Under the pieces are notes generated by a model. That model ran no database searches. It was not told the DNA's origin and saw only the letters and a program-made list of their open reading frames with translations. Below are positions 17,318 to 25,063 of a DNA stretch of 64,000 nucleotides, piece by piece; the stretch's first letter is position 1; the number at the start of each line of letters is the position of its first letter. Source of the stretch: Novosphingobium sp. AP12. Lineage in GTDB: Bacteria; Pseudomonadota; Alphaproteobacteria; Sphingomonadales; Sphingomonadaceae. The translations under genes and the position numbers were made by a program. The DNA lies in the NCBI RefSeq assembly GCF_000281975.1, contig NZ_AKKE01000047.1, forward strand, positions 1 to 64,000, in the 5' to 3' direction.

Positions 17318-18733
17318 ATGCCCATGCGTACTCTTCTTCTCGGCGCTGCGGTCATGACAGGCATCGGCCTCGCCGAGACCGCGTCCGCACAGGCCGTCGA
17401 TGCCCAGCAGGCCGAGGCCATGCGCGCCGAAATCCGCGAATTGCGGGCCAGGCTGGAATCGCTGGAGAGCCGGCTTGGAGCGCCCGCACCCGCGCAGGCG
17501 GCTGCCGCTCCGTCTTCGCCGCCGGTGGACGGCCAGCCCGCTGTCGTCGCCTCGAACTCGACGAAAAAGCCTGCCGACGAAGCGGAGATCAAGTGGAAGG
17601 GCTCCCCCCAGATCGTCGAGGGCGGCCAGTCGTTCAAGGTCAAGGGGCGCATCCAGGCCGACGCCGGCTACGTCGGGGCGCCCAAGGGGCTTGGCGACCG
17701 GGGGCTGGGCTTCGTCAACGAGATGCGCCGCATCCGCCTCGGCGGCGAAGGCAGCTTCTCGGAGCACCTCTCCTACAAGCTCGAGCTGGAGCTGTCCGAC
17801 AACGCGGTCGACCTGGTCGATACGTTCCTCACCTTCAAGGACGGCGACTGGCAGCTGCAACTGGGCAACCAGAACTCGTTCCAGTCGCTGGACGAACTGA
17901 CCGGCGACACCGCGGGCAGCGTGATGGAACGCGCCGCCTTCACGGACGCCTTCAACTTCGAGCGCCGGATGGGCCTCGGCGCGCAGTATTCGCACGGGCC
18001 GCTGATCGCGCAGCTCGGCGTCTTCACCGACGACATCACTGCGCTGTCCAACAGCAGCGACGGCGTCAACGGCGGCGACGAGGACAACAGCTACAGCGTC
18101 GATGGAAGACTGGTCTACGCGCCGAAGCTGGGCGACGTGCAGCTCCACCTGGGCGCTTCGGCGCACTGGCGCCGCCTCGGCCGGCTGGTCGATTCGAGCA
18201 CCCGCTACCGCCAGCGCCCCTTCATCCACGCCACCAATACCCGCCTGATCGGCACCCCTTCGATGAACGTCGAGGAAGAGACGATGTACGGAGCGGAGCT
18301 GGCGGCACTGTCGGGCCCCTGGTACGGCGCGGCCGAATACTACACCCTTCGCGCCGATCGTCTCGACACCCCGACCGTCGCCTTCCACGGCGCCTATGCC
18401 GAGGTAGGGTACTTCCTGACCAAGGGCGACACGCGCGGCTACAAGGGCGGCATCTTCACCAACAACGCCCCCGAGCGCGCGCTGGGCGAGGACGGCGGCA
18501 TCGGCTCGGTACAGGTGACCGTGCGCTACGACTGGCTCGACCTCGACGACCGCGACATCCGCGGCGGCACCCAGAACGGCTATATCGCCGCCCTGGTATG
18601 GAGCCCCATCCAGTACCTGCGCTTCAACGTGAACTATGCGCTGCTGCAGTACACCGGCGCGACGGCCACCGCCTCGGGCGACACCAACTACAACGCCAAC
18701 GTCATCGCCACCCGCTTCGAATTCGACTTCTGA
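17318..18733 (+). CDS. Phosphate-selective porin, OprP/OprO family
   Basis: Outer-membrane channel for phosphate or polyphosphate, 471 residues. A Sec signal peptide ends at about ASAQA (residue 26). A short coiled coil follows (QQAEAMRAEIRELRARLESLESRL), then an Ala/Pro linker, then the 16-stranded barrel of the OprP family. The family signature region includes IKWKGSPQIVEGGQSFKVKGRIQADAGYVG and RRIRLGGEGSFSEHLSYKLELEL. The barrel ends in ATRFEFDF with terminal Phe. The ATG at 17318 (or 17324) is the start; earlier in-frame starts would cross the Pho box. It is divergent from pstS and under its own Pho box. Confidence 0.92.
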   Translation: MPMRTLLLGAAVMTGIGLAETASAQAVDAQQAEAMRAEIRELRARLESLESRLGAPAPAQAAAAPSSPPVDGQPAVVASNSTKKPADEAEIKWKGSPQIVEGGQSFKVKGRIQADAGYVGAPKGLGDRGLGFVNEMRRIRLGGEGSFSEHLSYKLELELSDNAVDLVDTFLTFKDGDWQLQLGNQNSFQSLDELTGDTAGSVMERAAFTDAFNFERRMGLGAQYSHGPLIAQLGVFTDDITALSNSSDGVNGGDEDNSYSVDGRLVYAPKLGDVQLHLGASAHWRRLGRLVDSSTRYRQRPFIHATNTRLIGTPSMNVEEETMYGAELAALSGPWYGAAEYYTLRADRLDTPTVAFHGAYAEVGYFLTKGDTRGYKGGIFTNNAPERALGEDGGIGSVQVTVRYDWLDLDDRDIRGGTQNGYIAALVWSPIQYLRFNVNYALLQYTGATATASGDTNYNANVIATRFEFDF

Positions 18734-18740
18734 TAGGGAC

Positions 18741-19727
18741 TCACTCGGCCCGCAGCGGCAGCATCAGCGAGGCCGTGGTGCCCGCCCCCGGCCTGCTTTC
18801 GATGTCGAAGCGGCCGCGGTGGCGTTCGACGATGTGCTTGACGATCGAGAGGCCAAGGCCGGTGCCGCCCGCCGCGCGGCTGCGGCTGGTGTCGGCGCGG
18901 TAGAAGCGCTCCGTCACGCGCGGCAGGTGCTCGGGCGAGATGCCCTCGCCCTCGTCGCGCACGGTGGCCAGCACCCAGCCGGTGCTCGCCGCCTCGACCG
19001 AGACTTCGACCGGGCCGTCCGCCTTCGCGTACTTGCGCGAGTTGTCGATGAGGTTGCGCAGCACCTGCGACATCTGGCCGCGGTCCCCCGCGATCACCGC
19101 CTCGGTGCAGTTGGCGCGCACCGTGACCGGCGCGCCGCCCCGGAATTCGCCCGCGACCTCGTGGGCAAGCGCGACCATGTCGATGCTTTCGGACGGCGCC
19201 TCGTGCTTCACCGCCTCGATCCGCGAGAGCGACATGAGGTCCGAGATCAGTGCCTGCATCCGCTGCGCCTCGTGGCGGATGGTGCCCAGAAACCGGCCGC
19301 GCAGGGCCTCGTCGCCGCCCGCCTTGGGATTCATCAGCGTCTCGCAGTACCCGATCACGTTGGCGAGCGGGGTGCGCAGTTCATGGCTGGCATTGGCGAC
19401 GAAGTCGGCGTGGGCCTTGGCGACGCTGACCCGCTCCGAAAGATCGTAGAGACTGACGATCTTGTCCTGGGGACCGGCGACCTTGCAGTCCACCTCCCAC
19501 ATCGAGCCTCCGGTGGAGAGCCCCTTGATCCGCGCCGAGCCGCCGTTTTCACTCAGGATCGCGGCGACCGCGCGGGGATCGCGGATGGCGATGCGCACGT
19601 CCTGCCCGACGATATGCGCGCCGAGCAGGGCCTTCGCCGCCGTATTGGCGAACCGCACCTGCCCGCGCGACACCATCATCGCCGGGGTCTGGAGGTGTTC
19701 GAGGAGGTGGACGCCCTCGATGCTCAT
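18741..19727 (-). CDS. phoR: Phosphate regulon sensor histidine kinase PhoR, no membrane segment
   Basis: Histidine kinase, 328 residues: PAS-like sensor (about 5-95), dimerisation/phosphoacceptor domain with H box FVANASHELRTPLANVIGY, and an ATPase domain with N box NLIDNSRKYAK, G1 DEGEGI and G2 GGTGLGLSIVKH. The H box and PAS arrangement match PhoR. Unlike E. coli PhoR, no hydrophobic membrane segment precedes the PAS domain, so it is predicted to be cytosolic. It is separated from phoB by the porin and the whole pst operon. No clear 11-bp Pho box was found upstream. Confidence 0.87.
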   Translation of the reverse strand: MSIEGVHLLEHLQTPAMMVSRGQVRFANTAAKALLGAHIVGQDVRIAIRDPRAVAAILSENGGSARIKGLSTGGSMWEVDCKVAGPQDKIVSLYDLSERVSVAKAHADFVANASHELRTPLANVIGYCETLMNPKAGGDEALRGRFLGTIRHEAQRMQALISDLMSLSRIEAVKHEAPSESIDMVALAHEVAGEFRGGAPVTVRANCTEAVIAGDRGQMSQVLRNLIDNSRKYAKADGPVEVSVEAASTGWVLATVRDEGEGISPEHLPRVTERFYRADTSRSRAAGGTGLGLSIVKHIVERHRGRFDIESRPGAGTTASLMLPLRAE

Positions 19728-19906
19728 GCGCGGTATGCTCCCAATGCCGGCGTTCGATGCATTGGCCCATGCATGGGAACGACGGTGTAATCCAGCGCGC
19801 GTGACATGGTTTCACTACAGTCTTGTTGCAACATTCGTATTCAGACGCCCGGGAAATGACATTTCCATGGCTGTTCGACACGCGGTACCTTTGGAAAACG
19901 TGCTTG

Positions 19907-19927
19907 CGCAGGCCATCCGGCCTAGCG
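19907..19927 (+). promoter_or_regulatory. Stable hairpin in the leader region before zwf
   Basis: CGCAGGCC (19907-19914) pairs with GGCCT-A-GCG (19919-19927) around the loop ATCC, eight pairs with one bulged A. CGCAGGC can also pair with GCCTGCG at 19927-19933, so alternative folds exist. There is no T run. Whether it lies in the zwf mRNA depends on the transcription start, which is unknown. Confidence 0.35.
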
Positions 19928-20021
19928 CCTGCGGGAAACCTTGCTATGCTGCATATGCGTGGCCATGCGTCGATGAACGGACGCCGGCCCCAGCAGCCCC
20001 TCGCAAGAGGGAAACCATAAA

Positions 20022-20078
20022 ATGGTACATCACGGAAGCGAGGAGGAGCGCGACCGTTCGGTGGAAAGGTATCCGTGA
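20022..20078 (+). CDS. 18-codon small ORF ending on the zwf start codon
   Basis: ATG at 20022 has AAGAGGGAAACC as a well-placed ribosome-binding site. It opens an 18-residue frame, MVHHGSEEERDRSVERYP, very charged. Its TGA (20076-20078) overlaps the zwf GTG start (20075-20077) as GTGA. The architecture is that of a translated leader coupled to zwf. No family is recognised, and its being translated is inferred. It has no run of a single codon, so classic amino-acid attenuation is not suggested. Confidence 0.5.
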   Translation: MVHHGSEEERDRSVERYP

Positions 20079-21517
20079 CGCAATTCACTTCCGATCGCCT
20101 GCTCCTCTTCGGCGCCACAGGCGATCTCTCCCGCAGGATGCTGCTGCCCTCGCTTTGCGCGCTCGACGCGGAAGGCTTGCTGGACCCGCGCATCCAGATC
20201 ATCGGCACCGCCCGGTCCGAGATGGACGACCAGGGCTTCCGCAACTTCGCGCGTGAGGCGCTGGAACAGTTCCTCCCCGCCACCCGGCGCGGCGGCATGG
20301 CGCAGTTCCTCAACCGGCTGACCTACCAGCCGCTCGACGCCAACGACATCGACCACTTCCACGCCCTCGCCGAAAAGGTCGGGACGCCGCAGGAGGGCCT
20401 GTCGATCTTCCTGTCCACCGCCCCCAGCCTGTTCGAAGCCACCATCCACGGCCTCGAAAAGAGCGGGCTGGCGGGCGACAAGGTGCGCATCGGCCTCGAA
20501 AAGCCGCTCGGCATCGACCTCGCCTCGAGCAAGGTCATCAACGACGCCGTCGCCCACGCCTTCCCGGAGGACCGGATCTACCGGATCGACCATTACCTCG
20601 GCAAGGAAACGGTCCAGAACCTGCTGGCGCTGCGCTTCGCCAACCTGATGTTCGAGCCGCTGTGGAACGCCGCGCACATCGACCACGTGCAGATCACCGT
20701 GGCCGAGACGGTAGGCCTCGAATCGCGCGTCGCTTATTACGACGACAGCGGCGCGCTGCGCGACATGGTGCAGAACCACATGCTCCAGCTCCTCGCGCTC
20801 GTGGCGATGGAGCCGCCGGTTTCCTACGACGCCACCAATGTGCGCGACGAGAAGGTCAAGGTCCTGCGCTCGCTTCGCAAGGTCATGGCCGCGCAGACCG
20901 TCACCGGCCAGTACCGCGCAGGCGCCATCGGCGGCCAGGCCGTGCCCGGCTACGACGAGGAACTCGGCAAGGATTCCGACACCGAGACTTTCGTCGCGAT
21001 CAAGGCGCATATCGACAACTGGCGCTGGCAGGGCGTGCCCTTCTACCTGCGCACCGGCAAGCGCCTGCCCAAGCGCACGACCGAGATCGTCGTCCAGTTC
21101 CGGGACGTGCCGCACTCGATCTTCACCGGCCGGGGCGCCAAGACGGTGCCGAACCGGCTCGTCATCGGCATCCAGCCCGAAGAGAACATCACGCTCTCGC
21201 TCATGGCCAAGGTGCCGGGGCTCGACCGCAACGGCTTCGGCCTGCGCTCGGTGCCGCTCGCCATCACCATGCCCGACGCCTTTGCCGACCGGCAGCGCCG
21301 CATCGCGTATGAACGTCTGCTGCTCGACCTGATCGAAGGCGACCAGACGCTGTTCGTCCGCCGCGACGAAGTGGAGGCCCAGTGGGACTGGATCGACGCG
21401 ATCCGTGCCGGCTGGGAGGAACAGGGGCAGGAGCCGAAGACTTACACTTCCGGAAGCTGGGGACCATCCGCCGCCATCGCGCTTGCCGAGCGTGACGGCG
21501 TCACTTGGCACGAATGA
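20075..21517 (+). CDS. zwf: Glucose-6-phosphate 1-dehydrogenase
   Basis: First enzyme of the oxidative pentose phosphate/Entner-Doudoroff entry: glucose 6-phosphate to 6-phosphogluconolactone, with NADP or NAD. It has 480 residues. The nucleotide loop is LLFGATGDLSRRML near the N-terminus. The active-site signature RIDHYLGKE is present, and the substrate-binding EKPLG is kept. The start is GTG 20075 with GGAAAGG upstream. It heads a zwf-edd-glk-eda-PEPC-like operon. No 6-phosphogluconolactonase gene is in the unit, although many organisms place pgl here. Confidence 0.95.
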   Translation: MTQFTSDRLLLFGATGDLSRRMLLPSLCALDAEGLLDPRIQIIGTARSEMDDQGFRNFAREALEQFLPATRRGGMAQFLNRLTYQPLDANDIDHFHALAEKVGTPQEGLSIFLSTAPSLFEATIHGLEKSGLAGDKVRIGLEKPLGIDLASSKVINDAVAHAFPEDRIYRIDHYLGKETVQNLLALRFANLMFEPLWNAAHIDHVQITVAETVGLESRVAYYDDSGALRDMVQNHMLQLLALVAMEPPVSYDATNVRDEKVKVLRSLRKVMAAQTVTGQYRAGAIGGQAVPGYDEELGKDSDTETFVAIKAHIDNWRWQGVPFYLRTGKRLPKRTTEIVVQFRDVPHSIFTGRGAKTVPNRLVIGIQPEENITLSLMAKVPGLDRNGFGLRSVPLAITMPDAFADRQRRIAYERLLLDLIEGDQTLFVRRDEVEAQWDWIDAIRAGWEEQGQEPKTYTSGSWGPSAAIALAERDGVTWHE

Positions 21518-21630
21518 GGTCCTTCGGGGCTTTCACTTTCGAGTAAGAACGGCCGACCGGTTCCGTGTGCGCGCAGGCAAGGGTGCGCCATGGACACCGG
21601 CCGGACCGGAAAACGACCAGGAGTAACACC

Positions 21631-23460
21631 ATGAGCAATCTCAACCCGCCCCGGCTCGATCCGGTGGTCGAGCGTGTGACCCAGCGCGTCATCGAGCGCT
21701 CCCGCCCGAGCCGGCAGCGCTACCTCGACCTCGTCGCCTTCGAGGCCGACCGTCATTCCGACCGCAGCTTCCTGTCCTGCTCCAACCTCGCGCACGGCTT
21801 CGCCGCCTCGGGCGAGGACAAGGCGACGATCGCGGCGGGCAAGTCGATCAACCTCGGCATCGTCACCGCCTACAACGACATGCTCAGCGCCCATCAGCCT
21901 TATGGCCGCTATCCCGACCAGATGAAGCTCTACGCCCGTGAACTCGGCGCGACGGCGCAGGTCGCGGGCGGCGTGCCCGCCATGTGCGACGGCGTGACGC
22001 AGGGCTTCGACGGCATGGAGCTGTCGCTGTTCAGCCGCGACGCCATCGCCCTCTCCACCGCGATCGCGCTCAGCCACGCGATGTTCGACGGCATGGCGCT
22101 GCTCGGCATCTGCGACAAGATCGTCCCCGGCCTCGTCATGGGCGCGCTGCGCTTCGGGCACCTGCCCGCCGTCTTCGTGCCGTCCGGCCCGATGCCCAGC
22201 GGCATCTCGAACAAGCAGAAGCAGCAGGTCCGCCAGCTCTACGCCGAGGGCAAGGCCGGCCGCGAGGAACTGCTCGAAAGCGAGAGCGCCAGCTACCACG
22301 CGCCGGGCACCTGCACTTTCTACGGCACCGCCAACTCCAACCAGATGATGATGGAGATGATGGGCCTGCACATTCCGGGCTCCGCCTTCGTGCCGCCGAA
22401 CACGCCTCTGCGCCAGGCGCTGACCCGCGCCGCCACCCATCGCCTGGCCGCGATCACCCGCAAGGGTGACGACTACCGCCCGATGGCGCATGTCGTGGAC
22501 GAGAAGGCGATCATCAACGCCATCGCCGGCCTGCTGGCGACCGGCGGATCGACCAACCACGCGATCCACCTGCCCGCCATGGCGCGCGCGGCGGGCATCC
22601 TGATCGACTGGGAGGACTTCGACGAACTCTCCTCCGTGGTCCCGCTCATCACCCGCGTCTATCCCAACGGTTCGGGCGACGTGAACCACTTCCACCACGC
22701 GGGCGGCATGGCCTGGGTGGTGCGCGAACTGCTCGGCGCCGGCCTTGCCCACTCGGATATCCTGACGATCTCCGAAGGCGGCATGGATGCCTATGCCTCC
22801 GAGCCGGTGCTGGTGGATGACGCCCTCGCCTGGACCCCGGCCCCCGCCAAGAGCGGCGACGACGCCATGCTCCGCACCGTCGCCGAGCCCTTCCTGCCCG
22901 ACGGCGGGATGCGCCTCGTGGAAGGCAATCTCGGTCGCGGCACCTTCAAGACCAGCGCCGTGGACGAGCAGCGCTGGACCATCGAAGCGCCGTGCCGCGT
23001 GTTCGACACCCAGGAAGGCGTCAGCCAAGCGTTCAAGGCGGGCGAGCTGGACCGCGACGTCGTCGTCGTCGTCCGCTTCCAGGGCCCGCGCGCCAACGGC
23101 ATGCCCGAACTGCACAAGCTGACCCCGCCGCTCGGCGTCCTGCAGGACAAGGGCTTCAAGGTCGCGCTCGTCACCGATGGCCGCATGTCGGGCGCCTCGG
23201 GCAAGGTCCCGGCCGCGATCCACGTCACTCCCGAGGCGCTGGGGGGCGGACCGCTCGCCCACCTGCGCGACGGCGACATCGTGCGCCTCTCCGCCGTGGA
23301 CGGCACCCTCTCGACCACCGCCGACCTCGCTGCCCGTGAAGCCGCGCCGACCCCGGTTGCGCCGATGGGCATGGGGCGCGAGCTGTTCGCGATGTTCCGC
23401 ATGAACGCGGGCGGCGCCGAACAGGGCGGCTCCTCGATGCTGGAACTGGCCGGACTGTGA
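21631..23460 (+). CDS. edd: Phosphogluconate dehydratase
   Basis: Entner-Doudoroff enzyme converting 6-phosphogluconate to 2-keto-3-deoxy-6-phosphogluconate; 609 residues of the IlvD/Edd [4Fe-4S] family. Motifs include [28 protein letters not shown] (cluster Cys), [12 protein letters not shown] (cluster Cys), [17 protein letters not shown] and [23 protein letters not shown]. The ATG at 21631 has AGGAG seven bases upstream; a longer frame from 21565 is not credible. It ends in a GTGA overlap with glk. Confidence 0.96.
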   Translation: MSNLNPPRLDPVVERVTQRVIERSRPSRQRYLDLVAFEADRHSDRSFLSCSNLAHGFAASGEDKATIAAGKSINLGIVTAYNDMLSAHQPYGRYPDQMKLYARELGATAQVAGGVPAMCDGVTQGFDGMELSLFSRDAIALSTAIALSHAMFDGMALLGICDKIVPGLVMGALRFGHLPAVFVPSGPMPSGISNKQKQQVRQLYAEGKAGREELLESESASYHAPGTCTFYGTANSNQMMMEMMGLHIPGSAFVPPNTPLRQALTRAATHRLAAITRKGDDYRPMAHVVDEKAIINAIAGLLATGGSTNHAIHLPAMARAAGILIDWEDFDELSSVVPLITRVYPNGSGDVNHFHHAGGMAWVVRELLGAGLAHSDILTISEGGMDAYASEPVLVDDALAWTPAPAKSGDDAMLRTVAEPFLPDGGMRLVEGNLGRGTFKTSAVDEQRWTIEAPCRVFDTQEGVSQAFKAGELDRDVVVVVRFQGPRANGMPELHKLTPPLGVLQDKGFKVALVTDGRMSGASGKVPAAIHVTPEALGGGPLAHLRDGDIVRLSAVDGTLSTTADLAAREAAPTPVAPMGMGRELFAMFRMNAGGAEQGGSSMLELAGL

Positions 23461-24437
23461 GCGTGACCGAACTCGTCGCCGTCGACATCGGCGGCACCCA
23501 CGCGCGCTTCGCCCTCGCCTCCATCGCCGAGGACGGCGCGATCACCCTGGGCGAGCCGGCCACGCTCCACACCAAGGACCACGGCAGCTTCCAGCTTGCC
23601 TGGCAGGCGTTCCGCGACATGAACGGCGGCACCCTGCCCGATGCCGTCGCCATGTCGGTCGCGGGGCCGGTCGGGGGTGACGTCATCAAGTTCACCAACA
23701 ACCCCTGGATCCTGCGCCCCGCGCGGATCGAGGAGATGCTGGGCCCCAAGCGCCAGACCATCGTCAACGACTTCGCCGCCGTCGCCCACGCCGTCGCGCG
23801 GGCCGATGCGAGCGAGTTCCTGCACCTTGCCGGGCCGCAGGAAGCGCCCTTGCCCGAAGTCGGCGCGATCAGCGTGCTCGGCCCGGGCACCGGCCTCGGC
23901 GTCGCCTATCTCCTGCGCGACGGGAGGACCTATCACGTCCAGGCGACAGAGGGCGGCCACATCGACTACGCCCCGCTCGACCTGATCGAGGATGCCATCC
24001 TCGCCCGCCTGAGAAAGCGCCACAACCGCGTCTCGGTCGAGCGCGTGGTCTCCGGCCCGGCCATCGTCGACATCTACCATGCCCTCGCGGCGATGGAGGG
24101 CAAGGCCGTCCTCGAAAAGAGCGACGTCGAGATCTGGACCTCCGGCACGTCCGGCGAGGACGCCCTCGCCGAGGCCGCCGTGGACCGCTTCTGCCTTGCG
24201 CTCGGCGCGGCGGCGGGCGACTATGCGCTGGCGCATGGCGCGGGCGGCGTCGTCATCGCCGGGGGGCTGGGCTACCGGATCCGCGAAACAATCCTCAAGT
24301 CGGGCTTCAACGAGCGCTTCAACGCCAAGGGCCGCTTCGCCGGCATGATGGCGAAGATCCCGGTCAAGCTCATCACCCATCCGCAGCCCGGCCTGTTCGG
24401 CGCGGCGGCAGCCTTCGCAAGGGAGCACCTTCAGTAA
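23457..24437 (+). CDS. glk: Glucokinase
   Basis: Phosphorylates glucose to glucose 6-phosphate with ATP, feeding zwf in the same operon; 326 residues, Glk (not ROK) family. The phosphate-1 loop is [13 protein letters not shown]. Substrate-site features include [35 protein letters not shown] and [12 protein letters not shown]; the adenosine motif is [13 protein letters not shown]. The GTG start at 23457 overlaps the edd stop; GTG 23463 is an alternative two codons in. The TAATG junction couples it to eda. Confidence 0.93.
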   Translation: MSVTELVAVDIGGTHARFALASIAEDGAITLGEPATLHTKDHGSFQLAWQAFRDMNGGTLPDAVAMSVAGPVGGDVIKFTNNPWILRPARIEEMLGPKRQTIVNDFAAVAHAVARADASEFLHLAGPQEAPLPEVGAISVLGPGTGLGVAYLLRDGRTYHVQATEGGHIDYAPLDLIEDAILARLRKRHNRVSVERVVSGPAIVDIYHALAAMEGKAVLEKSDVEIWTSGTSGEDALAEAAVDRFCLALGAAAGDYALAHGAGGVVIAGGLGYRIRETILKSGFNERFNAKGRFAGMMAKIPVKLITHPQPGLFGAAAAFAREHLQ

Positions 24438-25063
24438 TGACCACCATGTCCGCAGCAGTCGAAAAGGTCATGCGCCTCGCACCCGTCATCCCGGTGCTGG
24501 TGATCGAGGACATCGAGCACGCCCTGCCCATCGCCGAAGCGCTCGTCGCCGGCGGGTTGCCCGCGCTCGAAGTGACCCTGCGCACCGAATGCGCGATCGA
24601 GGCGATCAGGATCATGAAGCAGGTCCCCGGCGCCGTCGTCGGCGCGGGCACCGTGCTGACCCCGGACGACCTCGCCCGCTCGATCGACGCAGGCGCCGAG
24701 TTCATCGTCTCGCCCGGCCTCACCCCCACGCTGGGCCAGGCCGCGCTCGACGCCGGCATCCCGTTCCTGCCCGGCACCGCCAACGCCAGCGACGTGATGC
24801 TGGCGTTGGAGATGGGCTTCAACCGCCTGAAGTTCTTCCCTGCGATGGCCGCCGGCGGCCCGCCCGCCCTGAAGGCGATCTCCGCCCCGCTGCTCGCCGC
24901 CCGCTTCTGCCCGACCGGCGGCGTCACACCCGAGAACGCGGCCGAGTGGCTCGCCCTCGACGCCGTGCTCTGCGTCGGCGGCAGCTGGATGGTGCCCAAG
25001 GGCAAGCCCGACCCCGCCAAGATCGAAGCGGCCGCGCGCGTCGCTGCGGGGCTCGGTCGATGA
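24437..25063 (+). CDS. eda: KHG/KDPG aldolase
   Basis: Cleaves 2-keto-3-deoxy-6-phosphogluconate to pyruvate and glyceraldehyde 3-phosphate, the last Entner-Doudoroff step; 208 residues, class I aldolase TIM barrel. The catalytic Glu region is [15 protein letters not shown], the phosphate loop region GAGTVLT, and the Schiff-base Lys lies in [15 protein letters not shown]. It overlaps glk by one base and the next gene by ATGA. Confidence 0.96.
   Translation: MTTMSAAVEKVMRLAPVIPVLVIEDIEHALPIAEALVAGGLPALEVTLRTECAIEAIRIMKQVPGAVVGAGTVLTPDDLARSIDAGAEFIVSPGLTPTLGQAALDAGIPFLPGTANASDVMLALEMGFNRLKFFPAMAAGGPPALKAISAPLLAARFCPTGGVTPENAAEWLALDAVLCVGGSWMVPKGKPDPAKIEAAARVAAGLGR

Noticed and set aside
19790..19830. 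A Pho box before phoR (TGTAG and GTCAC on the minus strand)
   Set aside because: The two elements are 13, not 11, bases apart and the first is a poor match.
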